A stretch of 5,862 nucleotides of DNA from Acidimicrobiia bacterium (lineage in GTDB: Bacteria > Actinomycetota > Acidimicrobiia > Spongiisociales > SHLN01): assembly GCA_030624805.1 (NCBI GenBank), contig JAUXJL010000148.1:1-5862 (forward strand), given 5' to 3'. Below, one piece after another: positions 1 to 5,862 of this stretch (the stretch's first letter is position 1; each line of letters begins with the position of its first letter). The position numbers were made by a program, and so were the translations under genes. A model generated the notes under the pieces. It did no database searches. It was not told the origin of the DNA and worked only from the letters and a program-made list of their open reading frames with translations.

Positions 1-1821
1 CTGGCACGTTCGGCATGGTGGTCGGGCCGCCCCGACGAGTGCATCGAGGCCCGTGAACAAGCTCACGCCGGATACGTCAAGGCCGGCCAACCGCTCAAGG
101 CTGCCCTGGTGACCATGGATCTAGCGGAGGGCCTCTTCCACAAGAAGTCAGAGGCACTCGCCTTCGGATGGGTGAAACGAGCCGAGCGACTCCTCCAAGA
201 AGAGCCCGAGTCGGTCGAGCACGGCTGGCTGGCCAGGCTCCAAGCAATTATCGCCTTCGAAGGAGAAAACGACCTTGATACCGGCCTGGAACTCGCACAA
301 AAGGCCTACGAGCTGGGCGCCAAGTTCGGCGACCCGAATCTGCAAGCGATCACGCTCCACGACCAGGGTCGCATGACGGTCGCCGGCGGAGACGTCGAGG
401 AAGGTATGGCTCTGATGGACGAGGCGATGGTGGCCGCCGTCGGCGGCGGATTGGGAGCGCTGTACACCGGCAAGATCTACTGCAACATGATCGATATTTG
501 TGAGCAACTCGCCGACTACCGACGGGCAGGCGATTGGAGCGATGCAGCACGGCGGTGGTGCGAGCGGGCCGGTCACAGCTCTGGCTTCCCCGGGGTCTGT
601 CGCATTCATCGAGCTGAAATCATGCGTCTGCGCGGGGATTGGAAGACGGCCGAGGAGGAAGCGACAAGGGCAGCCACCGAGATGGGAAATTTTGTCGACT
701 TCGCCGGCGAGGCATTCTACGAGATAGGTGAGATTCGACTTCACATGGGCGATCACGAAAGCGCCGAGGAAGCGTTCCGACAGGCGCACGGTATGGGGCG
801 AGACCCGGAACCTGGCATGGCGGAGCTCCAGCTGGCAAGGGGAAATGCACAGCGGGCTCACACGCTCATCGAGGAAAGCCTTGCCAACGCCCAGGCACCT
901 CTCAAGCGAGCCCGGCTCCTGCCGGCTGCCATCTCCATCTTGCTCACCAACGGTGATGTGGAAGGGGCAAGCGCCGCGGTCGAGGAGCTGTCGACAATCG
1001 CCGACGGGTACGGGTCGCCGGCCTTGAAAGCCCACGCAAGTCACGGGCGCGGCGAGCTTCTACTCCACAGAGGCGACGCCTCCGAGGCGGTCGTCCACCT
1101 CCGCAAAGCCGTTGGGTTATGGCGCGAGAACGACTTTCCGTATTTGGCTGCCGGCTCTCGCATGGCTCTTGGCCGGGCATTTGAAGCTCAGGGATCGATC
1201 GATTCTGCCCGCCTCGAGTACGGGGCAGCCCGCACCACATTCGAACAGCTCGGGGCGATGGGTGACATTCGATTGGCTCTTCACGCATTGCAGGGCCCGG
1301 ACGGCACGCCCGACCACGGCGATCGATCCACCGCTGCTCTCATGTTCACCGATATCGTCGATTCGACGGCCCTCATAGGCGTGATCGGCGACGAGGCGTG
1401 GGAGCAGCTGCTGCGATGGCACCATCGTACGTTCCGGTCGCTATTCGCCGGCTCAGGCGGACGCGAGGTTGAGAACACAGGGGACGGCTTCTTCGCCGCC
1501 TTCGACGACGCCCACTCCGCAGTGGAGTGTGCCATTGAGATCCAGCGGACTCTGGCAAACCAACGCACTCAGCAAGGATTTGCTCCGCAGGTCCGCATCG
1601 GACTGCACCTCGGGGAAGTCACAGAGGTGGCAGCAACACTGGCCGGAGAGCAGGTCCACAAGGCCGCCCGAATCGCCGGACAGGCTGGCGGCGGCGAGAT
1701 TCTCGCAAGCCTCGAATTGATGCGCACCCTGGACGGCGCGGTTGGGTCCGGCGAACCGCTGACCGTGGCCCTCAAGGGCTTCGCCGATGAGGTAGAAGTC
1801 GTGCACGTCGCCTGGGACTAG
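1..1821 (+). CDS. TPR-repeat protein with C-terminal class III adenylate/guanylate cyclase domain (5' end outside window)
   Basis: The frame is open from base 1, and the translation before the first ATG (base 109) already reads as family sequence (AWWSGRPDECIEAREQAHAGY), so the true start lies upstream. Residues are counted from base 1. Residues 1 to about 435 are helical TPR-like repeats, usually a protein-binding scaffold, resembling the C-terminal helical part of some large LuxR-type regulators. Residues about 443-606 form a class III nucleotide cyclase domain, which would make cAMP or cGMP from ATP or GTP. The metal-binding aspartates are D451 (FTDIVDST) and D495 (TGDGFF), and the transition-state Arg is R557 (VHKAARI). 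Three key positions are unusual: E491 where adenylate cyclases have Lys, T546 where they have Asp or Thr, and H553 where Asn is typical. No membrane segment is visible, so the protein is probably cytosolic. Cyclase family membership is secure, but activity and substrate are uncertain. The gene ends 16 bp from the convergent methyltransferase gene. Confidence 0.9.
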   Translation: MARSAWWSGRPDECIEAREQAHAGYVKAGQPLKAALVTMDLAEGLFHKKSEALAFGWVKRAERLLQEEPESVEHGWLARLQAIIAFEGENDLDTGLELAQKAYELGAKFGDPNLQAITLHDQGRMTVAGGDVEEGMALMDEAMVAAVGGGLGALYTGKIYCNMIDICEQLADYRRAGDWSDAARRWCERAGHSSGFPGVCRIHRAEIMRLRGDWKTAEEEATRAATEMGNFVDFAGEAFYEIGEIRLHMGDHESAEEAFRQAHGMGRDPEPGMAELQLARGNAQRAHTLIEESLANAQAPLKRARLLPAAISILLTNGDVEGASAAVEELSTIADGYGSPALKAHASHGRGELLLHRGDASEAVVHLRKAVGLWRENDFPYLAAGSRMALGRAFEAQGSIDSARLEYGAARTTFEQLGAMGDIRLALHALQGPDGTPDHGDRSTAALMFTDIVDSTALIGVIGDEAWEQLLRWHHRTFRSLFAGSGGREVENTGDGFFAAFDDAHSAVECAIEIQRTLANQRTQQGFAPQVRIGLHLGEVTEVAATLAGEQVHKAARIAGQAGGGEILASLELMRTLDGAVGSGEPLTVALKGFADEVEVVHVAWD

Positions 1822-1837
1822 ACGCTCGGCGAACCCT

Positions 1838-2428
1838 CTACCAGCCCGGGTCACCTTTGCAACCGATCAGCCGGGCCAGCGCCAACTGTCGGTCAGGCTG
1901 GTCGCCCGGCTCGAGGGTTTCCTCGTAGAAGAGAATGCGAAGCGAGGAGAAGGCTTCGAGCAACTCCTGGGGATCGAGCCGGTAACCAGGACTACCCGGC
2001 CCGTCGACGTTGGCATCGGTCTTGACGTGATGCTCAACCAACAGCCAGCCATTCGGACCCAATCCATTGATGAGGCGCGGCCACAGGCCCCGGTTCAGGT
2101 ATCGGATCACTGTGATCAGGTCGTAGGTAGAGGTTGCAACCTGGTAATCATCGAGATCCGAGACCACCCAGTTGACATCGAGGTCTCGTTTGTTTGCTTC
2201 AGCCCGAGCCATCTCGACGGCGACCTCGGAGATATCGACGGCGTCCACCGCGTGACCGGCTTCAGCCAATCGAAGGGCGTTACGCCCGGCGCCGCACGCG
2301 ACATCCAGGGCTCGACCCACTGGGAGCCGGGAAATCCACCCTTCGAGAAACTCCCCAGCCGCCGACCGGGGTCGATAAGTACCCGTCCGGTAGCGGTCAT
2401 CCCACGCCCGCCGCTCGTCCTCGCTCAT
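1838..2428 (-). CDS. class I SAM-dependent methyltransferase, TehB-like small type
   Basis: This 196-residue protein has the Rossmann fold of class I methyltransferases. Motif I is LDVACGAGRN at residues 41-50. The acidic residue D65 in VDAVDIS would bind the SAM ribose, and D91 in VSDLDDY lies near the adenine. The C-terminal part (RYLNRGLWPRL at 109-119, VEHH at 131-134) matches a family of short bacterial methyltransferases related to TehB. It would transfer a methyl group from SAM to a small acceptor in the cytosol; the acceptor cannot be read from the sequence. I chose the ATG at base 2428 because MSEDERRAWDDRYRTGTY is the usual family N-terminus and a GAGAG lies 6 bases upstream of it. 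An ATG at 2470 and a TTG at 2491 would add 14 or 21 residues unlike the family. The gene is divergent from the SDR gene and convergent with the cyclase gene, so it is probably transcribed alone. Confidence 0.9.
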   Translation of the reverse strand: MSEDERRAWDDRYRTGTYRPRSAAGEFLEGWISRLPVGRALDVACGAGRNALRLAEAGHAVDAVDISEVAVEMARAEANKRDLDVNWVVSDLDDYQVATSTYDLITVIRYLNRGLWPRLINGLGPNGWLLVEHHVKTDANVDGPGSPGYRLDPQELLEAFSSLRILFYEETLEPGDQPDRQLALARLIGCKGDPGW

Positions 2429-2535
2429 GTGGCTCTCACAAAATGAGGGTACCGCCGCCGGCCGGGACATTCGGGATGTGATCCCCGGCAATAGGTAGGC
2501 TGCGCTCCCGCAGTACTGAGCGAGAAAGGGGTCAA
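2429..2535. promoter_or_regulatory. divergent intergenic region with two short palindromes
   Basis: These 107 bases separate the methyltransferase (minus) from the SDR/LLM pair (plus) and must hold the promoters of both. Two small symmetric elements are visible. One is GGGAT-GTG-ATCCC at 2473-2485. The other is CGCTC...GAGCG at 2503-2522, which encloses most of the perfect palindrome CAGTACTG (2511-2518). Either could be an operator, but short palindromes also arise by chance in G+C-rich DNA. A possible plus-strand -10 element is TAGGCT at 2496-2501, without a good -35 partner. The ribosome binding site of the SDR gene, AAAGGGG, is at 2525-2531, four bases before its ATG. No confident promoter can be named. 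Confidence 0.35.
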
Positions 2536-3468
2536 ATGAAGCAAGTCGTATTCGGCACGGGACCCATCGGGACGACCCTGGCAGACAGTCTGGCGGCCGC
2601 CGGACACAAAGTGACGGCCGTCAACCGGTCGGGTGAGGATCCGACGAGCCATGCGGTGGAGCTCATCGCGGGCGACGTATCGGATCCCGCCTTCACAACG
2701 TCGATCGCCGAAGGCGCCGAGGTCATCTACCAGGTACTCAACCCTCCATACACGAAGTGGCCCGAGCTGTTCCCTCCCCTGCAAGACAGCTTGCTGAAGG
2801 CAGCCCGGGCGACCGGCGCCAAACTCGTAACGCTCGACAACATGTACGCCTATGGACCCACCGGGGGGACGCCTCTGACAGAGAAGCTGCCGTACCGCGC
2901 CGCTGGCAGCAAGGGTCGAGTACGGGCAGCCATGGCCGAAGAGCTGATGGCAGCTCACGACGGCGTGGCAGTCCGGACAACGATCGGCCGAGCATCGGAC
3001 TACTTCGGCCCCGGCGGTCTCATCAGCCATATGGGTGAACGGGTTTTCCGCCCGGCGCTGGCCGGCAAGAAGGCCCAAGTGGTGGGCGTCCCCGATCAGC
3101 CTCACACCTTCAGCTATATCCCGGACATCGCCGCTGGTCTGGCGGTCCTGGGCAGCGACCCTCGAGCAGACGGAAATGTGTGGCACCTCCCGAACGCGCC
3201 GACCATCACGACCCGGCAGTTCATTGAGCGGGTGTATCAATCGGCCGGGACCGACCCTGGGATTTCTGCGATGCCGCGGATAATGGTGAGTCTGATCGGG
3301 CTCTTCAACGCCAACCTGCGCGAGGTCAAAGAGGTTCTCTTCGAGTTCGAGGAACCTTTTGTAGTCGATTCCAGCGCATTCGAATCGACCTTCGGACAAA
3401 CCGCGACGAGTTTGGACGAAGCAATTCCGACAACAGTCGAGTGGTTCCGGGCACACCCCAAGGCCTGA
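2536..3468 (+). CDS. NAD(P)-dependent epimerase/dehydratase-like protein, atypical extended SDR
   Basis: This 310-residue protein begins with a Rossmann nucleotide-binding motif, GTGPIG at residues 7-12, then AVNRSG (28-33), whose Arg after strand 2 hints at NADP(H) rather than NAD(H). D48 in AGDVSD fits the adenine-contact position. NPPYTKWPELFPPLQ (69-83) and DNMYAYGP (101-108) match a group annotated as NAD-dependent epimerase/dehydratases. The C-terminal third carries the substrate-domain pattern PFVVDSSAFESTFG (274-287). Length is normal for extended SDRs. The usual catalytic YxxxK is degraded: K126 is in GSKGRVRA, but the residue four before it is A122, and the nearest Tyr residues are Y104, Y106 and Y120. 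It may use another Tyr, or may act as a reductase or nucleotide sensor instead of an epimerase. The ATG is supported by AAAGGGG just upstream. It lies 20 bp before the LLM oxidoreductase gene, so the two are probably cotranscribed. The substrate is unknown. Confidence 0.88.
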   Translation: MKQVVFGTGPIGTTLADSLAAAGHKVTAVNRSGEDPTSHAVELIAGDVSDPAFTTSIAEGAEVIYQVLNPPYTKWPELFPPLQDSLLKAARATGAKLVTLDNMYAYGPTGGTPLTEKLPYRAAGSKGRVRAAMAEELMAAHDGVAVRTTIGRASDYFGPGGLISHMGERVFRPALAGKKAQVVGVPDQPHTFSYIPDIAAGLAVLGSDPRADGNVWHLPNAPTITTRQFIERVYQSAGTDPGISAMPRIMVSLIGLFNANLREVKEVLFEFEEPFVVDSSAFESTFGQTATSLDEAIPTTVEWFRAHPKA

Positions 3469-3488
3469 AACGGTAGAGAGCGCCACAC

Positions 3489-4502
3489 GTGAGATTTGGG
3501 CTGCGCCTGATTCAATACCTGGGAACGCCCCGCCGGCTAGTCGAGCTGGCGGTGCTCGCCGAGGAGGCCGGCTTCGATTCGGTTTGGTTTCCTCACGACG
3601 CCTTCATGGGCAACAGCTGGGTCCTAACCGCCGCCGCGGCCGAACACACCTCTGAGATTCAGATCGGCAGTGTCGGCACCAACTCGTACCTAACCAATCC
3701 GGTAGAAATCGCCACGTACATAGCCACCCTCGACGAGCTGTCTAAAGGAAGAGCCGTACTCGGCCTCGGGTTGCACACCACCGAAATGGTCGAGTGGACC
3801 GGGCTCGATGCCAGCGATCATGTGACTCACACCCGAGAAGCCACCGAGATAATCAGATCGTTGCTCCGCGGCGAGGTCGTTGACTACCGGGGAGAAGCGT
3901 TCTCCTGGACCGACCAGTGCTACCTGCGCTTTCGGCCATACCGACCCGAAATCCCGATCTACATCGCAGCATTCGGCAGCCAATTCCTCGCCCTCAGTGG
4001 AGAGATCGGTGATGGCAGCCTTCCGATGATCACACCGCCAGAAGCAGCCTCCTACATGGTTCCTGCCATCCGGGCAGGCCTGTCGGCTGCCGGCCGTCAT
4101 CCGAGCCAAGTCGACATCGCCGGGTGCGCGTGGCTGTCGCTGTCGGAGAGTTGGGCCGAAGCAACCGACGTGCTCCGCCAGATGATCTCCTACTTCGGCC
4201 CCTACCTGGAAGAGCCGGCTCTGGAAACCGTCGGCCTACAAAAGAAGGATTTCGATCGCGTGAGGGAACTGATGGCGGCCGGCCGCCATGACGAGGCGAC
4301 CGCAGCAGTCACCGAGGATATGTTTCGGCTGGCGATCAGCGGATCGCCCAAGCACGTGATAGAGCAGATCGAACACGTGGCAGCCCTCGGGGTCACACAC
4401 GTCAACCTGGGCGGCCCACTCGGGCCCGACCCGGCCCAAGCGATCCGGCTCATGGGAGATCGCGTTATCCCCCACTTCCGGGAGGGGGGCCCGGTTGAGT
4501 GA
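3489..4502 (+). CDS. LLM-class (luciferase-like) oxidoreductase, probably F420-dependent
   Basis: This 337-residue protein has the luciferase-like TIM-barrel signature. Examples are LAVLAEEAGFDSVWFPHD (residues 20-37), IGSVGTNSYLTNPVEIA (59-75), LDELSKGRAVLGLGLH (81-96), and IPIYIAAFGSQFLALSGEIGDG (155-176). The pattern TN...NP followed by ATLDELSKGRAVLG, then GEIGDG, is close to methylenetetrahydromethanopterin-reductase-like members, most of which use cofactor F420, although FMN users exist in the superfamily. It would carry out a hydride transfer to or from an unidentified cytosolic substrate. Length is typical and the protein looks complete, ending with GSPKHVIEQI and a GVTHVNLGGP strand. 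The start is a GTG preceded by GAGAG at 3476-3480; MRFGLRL fits the first barrel strand. It follows the SDR gene after 20 bp, which suggests one transcript and possibly consecutive redox steps. The superfamily is certain, F420 use is likely, and the substrate is not predictable. Confidence 0.92.
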   Translation: MRFGLRLIQYLGTPRRLVELAVLAEEAGFDSVWFPHDAFMGNSWVLTAAAAEHTSEIQIGSVGTNSYLTNPVEIATYIATLDELSKGRAVLGLGLHTTEMVEWTGLDASDHVTHTREATEIIRSLLRGEVVDYRGEAFSWTDQCYLRFRPYRPEIPIYIAAFGSQFLALSGEIGDGSLPMITPPEAASYMVPAIRAGLSAAGRHPSQVDIAGCAWLSLSESWAEATDVLRQMISYFGPYLEEPALETVGLQKKDFDRVRELMAAGRHDEATAAVTEDMFRLAISGSPKHVIEQIEHVAALGVTHVNLGGPLGPDPAQAIRLMGDRVIPHFREGGPVE

Positions 4503-4518
4503 GGCGGGCAGTGGGACG

Positions 4519-4547
4519 GTTGTCAAAACAGCCGAGCTGTCGGCAAC
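4519..4547 (+). terminator. putative hairpin terminator after the SDR/LLM unit
   Basis: Seventeen bases after the LLM stop codon, GTTGTC (4519-4524) can pair with GGCAAC (4542-4547, one G-U pair). After a small internal bulge, ACAGC (4528-4532) pairs with GCTGT (4536-4540) around the triloop CGA. The downstream bases TCCTCTT are only weakly T-rich, so this is not a textbook intrinsic terminator. On the minus strand the inner hairpin is followed by TTTT, so it could also stop readthrough from the permease gene. Confidence 0.4.
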
Positions 4548-4573
4548 TCCTCTTGGCAAACAGCAGACCAAAG

Positions 4574-4600
4574 GGACCCGGTCAATTGACCACCCGGTCC
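4574..4600. repeat. inverted repeat between convergent genes, possible bidirectional terminator
   Basis: The arms GGACC and GGTCC at the ends enclose GGT/ACC pairs separated from them by one C-C mismatch. The centre holds the perfect 12-base palindrome GGTCAATTGACC (4580-4591). The structure lies 26 bases past the stop codon of the minus-strand permease and 71 bases past that of the LLM gene. It has no T-run on either side, so a terminator role is inferred from position and symmetry only. A protein-binding site is an alternative. Confidence 0.35.
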
Positions 4601-4628
4601 GAAACACCGGCGCCCGCCCGACGATGCC

Positions 4629-5435
4629 TCAGGTCTTGGCTCTTGCCCGTTTGTAGCGGCGAACCGCCAGTGGGGCAAATATGGCAATCATGATTACGAC
4701 CCAGATGAGTGTGTAGAGGACCGGGTTCTGAAGGGGCCACGCGGTCGGCTCAGATGTCCCGGGTGGGATATTGCCAAACAGCTCTCTCGCGGCCTGGGTC
4801 ACCGCCGAGACAGGATTCCATTCGGCAAAGATCCGCAGTGGGGTGGGCAGGTTCTCGGATGGAACGAATGTGTTGGCGATGAAAGTGAGAGGGAAGATCA
4901 CCATGATCGACGCGTTGTTGATCACTTCGACACTCGGAACGAGTAGTCCTACGTAGGCCATGACCCAGGAGAAGGCGTATGCAAACAGCAGGAGCAGACC
5001 GAATCCGAGCAGGGCATTTCCGATCCCGTTGTGGATCCGCCATCCGACGATGAGCCCGGTGAGGGTCATGATGATCAACGTGAGCAGGTTGTAGATCACG
5101 TCGCTGGCTGTTCTGCCGAAAACCACCGCCGACCGCGACATCGGCAGCGACCGGAACCGATCGATGATGCCTTTCTGCATGTCGTCGGCCAGGCCGGCTC
5201 CTGTGAGCGTTGCGCCAAAGATCAACGTCATGGCGAAGATCCCACTGATGAGGAACTCCCGATAGGAGCCACCGGAGATTTCGATGGAGCTGCCAAACAC
5301 ATATGCGAACAACAGAACGAAGATGATCGGCGAGATCAACACGGACACGAGAATCTCCGGCACTCGTTTGATCTTGATCACATTCCGCTTGGCGATGGCG
5401 ATACCGTCGGCGAATGCGTAAGTAATTGTTTCCAT
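4629..5435 (-). CDS. ABC-2 type transporter permease, DrrB-like
   Basis: This 268-residue integral membrane protein has six hydrophobic segments at roughly residues 27-48, 61-83, 112-132, 141-163, 174-191 and 238-258. Between segments two and three is GIIDRFRSLPMSRSAVVFGR (89-108), the cytoplasmic coupling region typical of DrrB-type ABC-2 permeases, which contacts the ATPase. The WNPVSAVTQAARELFGN stretch (206-222) and the basic C-terminus RRYKRARAK are also characteristic. With the ATPase encoded just upstream it would form an exporter in the cytoplasmic membrane, probably as a dimer with two ATPase subunits. Family members export drugs, lipids or polyketides, and the cargo here is unknown. 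The ATG at 5435 overlaps the ATPase stop codon (TGATG), which implies translational coupling. A GGAG lies nine bases upstream of the start, inside the ATPase gene. Confidence 0.93.
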   Translation of the reverse strand: METITYAFADGIAIAKRNVIKIKRVPEILVSVLISPIIFVLLFAYVFGSSIEISGGSYREFLISGIFAMTLIFGATLTGAGLADDMQKGIIDRFRSLPMSRSAVVFGRTASDVIYNLLTLIIMTLTGLIVGWRIHNGIGNALLGFGLLLLFAYAFSWVMAYVGLLVPSVEVINNASIMVIFPLTFIANTFVPSENLPTPLRIFAEWNPVSAVTQAARELFGNIPPGTSEPTAWPLQNPVLYTLIWVVIMIAIFAPLAVRRYKRARAKT

Positions 5436-5862
5436 CAGCGGATCTCCTGCAGGGTCACGAGCTCGTCTACGCCCGACTTTTCGCCGACATCGGTGCTGGT
5501 CGTTCCCTCGTGATCGGCCACGTGACCGGTGAGTGAGAGGAAGACGTCGTCGAGAGTTGGCCTGCGCAAACCCACGTCTGCCAGCTTGACGCCTTCGGAG
5601 TCGAGGGAACGGAGCGCCTCGGTGAGCGTTTGAGCTCCGCCTGAGATGGGGACGGTCAGCGAGCGATCCTGGATGTGGACGCCATCGAGCGAGAATCGAG
5701 CCAAGACCCGCTTTGCATCCTCCATCCTGGCCTCTGATTGGAGGGAGACCTCGATTCGCTCGCCTCCCACCATCGTCTTCAGTTTGTCGGCGGTGCCATG
5801 AGCGATCTCGCGACCGTGATCGATTACCACGATGTCATCCGCCAGCTGGTCTGCCTCCTCCA
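5435..5862 (-). CDS. ABC transporter ATP-binding protein, DrrA-like, C-terminal part (5' end outside window)
   Basis: The last 141 residues of an ABC ATPase are present and the frame runs off the window edge. The first visible residues, EEADQLADDIVVIDHGREIAHGT, are the segment that normally follows the H-loop histidine of the nucleotide-binding domain. Walker A, the signature motif and Walker B therefore lie beyond base 5862. The remainder is the C-terminal accessory domain of DrrA-type proteins, ending in the conserved LRRPTLDDVFLSLTGH. A further 28 residues (VADHEG... to TLQEIR) follow that motif; this tail is acidic and poor in recognisable motifs. The subunit would hydrolyse ATP to drive the adjacent permease. 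A GTG at 5830 is not the start, since it encodes a Val inside the conserved DIVVIDHG strand. The stop codon TGA overlaps the permease ATG by one base. Confidence 0.93.
   Translation of the reverse strand, partial: EEADQLADDIVVIDHGREIAHGTADKLKTMVGGERIEVSLQSEARMEDAKRVLARFSLDGVHIQDRSLTVPISGGAQTLTEALRSLDSEGVKLADVGLRRPTLDDVFLSLTGHVADHEGTTSTDVGEKSGVDELVTLQEIR

Noticed and set aside
109..111. ATG as the start of the TPR/cyclase gene.
   Set aside because: The frame is open back to base 1 with family-like sequence, and there is no ribosome binding site before this ATG.
148..1044. A 298-codon open frame on the minus strand opposite the TPR region.
   Set aside because: It is a shadow of the TPR/cyclase gene: no domain, low-complexity composition, and the plus-strand frame has clear family motifs throughout.
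2470..2491. Upstream starts for the methyltransferase (ATG at 2470, TTG at 2491).
   Set aside because: The extra residues do not look like the family, and the ATG at 2428 gives the typical N-terminus.
2425..3486. A 353-codon open frame on the minus strand opposite the SDR gene.
   Set aside because: It lies entirely across a well-supported plus-strand gene, its translation is rich in Arg, Cys and His with no recognisable domain, and such antisense frames are common in G+C-rich DNA.
5828..5830. GTG as the start of a short 131-residue gene at the right edge.
   Set aside because: The codon is a Val within the conserved ABC ATPase strand DIVVIDHG, and the frame continues to the window edge.
1..5862. 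A defence system, mobile element, CRISPR array or other new multi-gene system.
   Set aside because: No transposase, integrase, direct-repeat array, nuclease, toxin-antitoxin pair or RNA gene signature was seen. The genes belong to recognised families in ordinary arrangements.

Overview
The window is a G+C-rich bacterial segment that is almost fully coding. It holds six protein genes: four complete and two cut by the window edges. The gene content suggests an actinobacterium or a close relative. The evidence is an F420-type luciferase-like oxidoreductase, a DrrA/DrrB-style ABC exporter, a TPR protein fused to a class III nucleotide cyclase domain, a TehB-like methyltransferase, and GTG initiation. 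No rRNA or marker gene is present, so the lineage is an inference and a Chloroflexota-type host cannot be excluded.

Layout: (1) bases 1-1821, plus strand, hold the 3' part of a large TPR-repeat protein with a C-terminal adenylate/guanylate cyclase domain. (2) Bases 1838-2428, minus strand, hold a class I SAM-dependent methyltransferase, convergent with (1) and only 16 bp from it. (3) Bases 2429-2535 are a divergent intergenic region with small palindromes. (4) Bases 2536-3468 and 3489-4502, plus strand, form a two-gene unit 20 bp apart: an extended-SDR-like NAD(P)-dependent epimerase/dehydratase and an LLM-class flavin/F420-dependent oxidoreductase. (5) Bases 4503-4628 are a convergent intergenic region with two hairpin-forming repeats that probably end transcription. 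(6) Bases 4629-5862, minus strand, hold an ABC-2 type exporter: the 3' end of the ATPase gene followed by its permease gene, joined by a TGATG stop/start overlap.

Two groups look functionally linked: the SDR/LLM redox pair, and the ATPase/permease pair. The cyclase and methyltransferase appear to be separate units. I found no mobile element, CRISPR array, tRNA, rRNA or riboswitch, and no convincing sign of a new multi-gene system. The most interesting features are the altered substrate-selecting residues of the cyclase domain and the missing canonical Tyr of the SDR protein.
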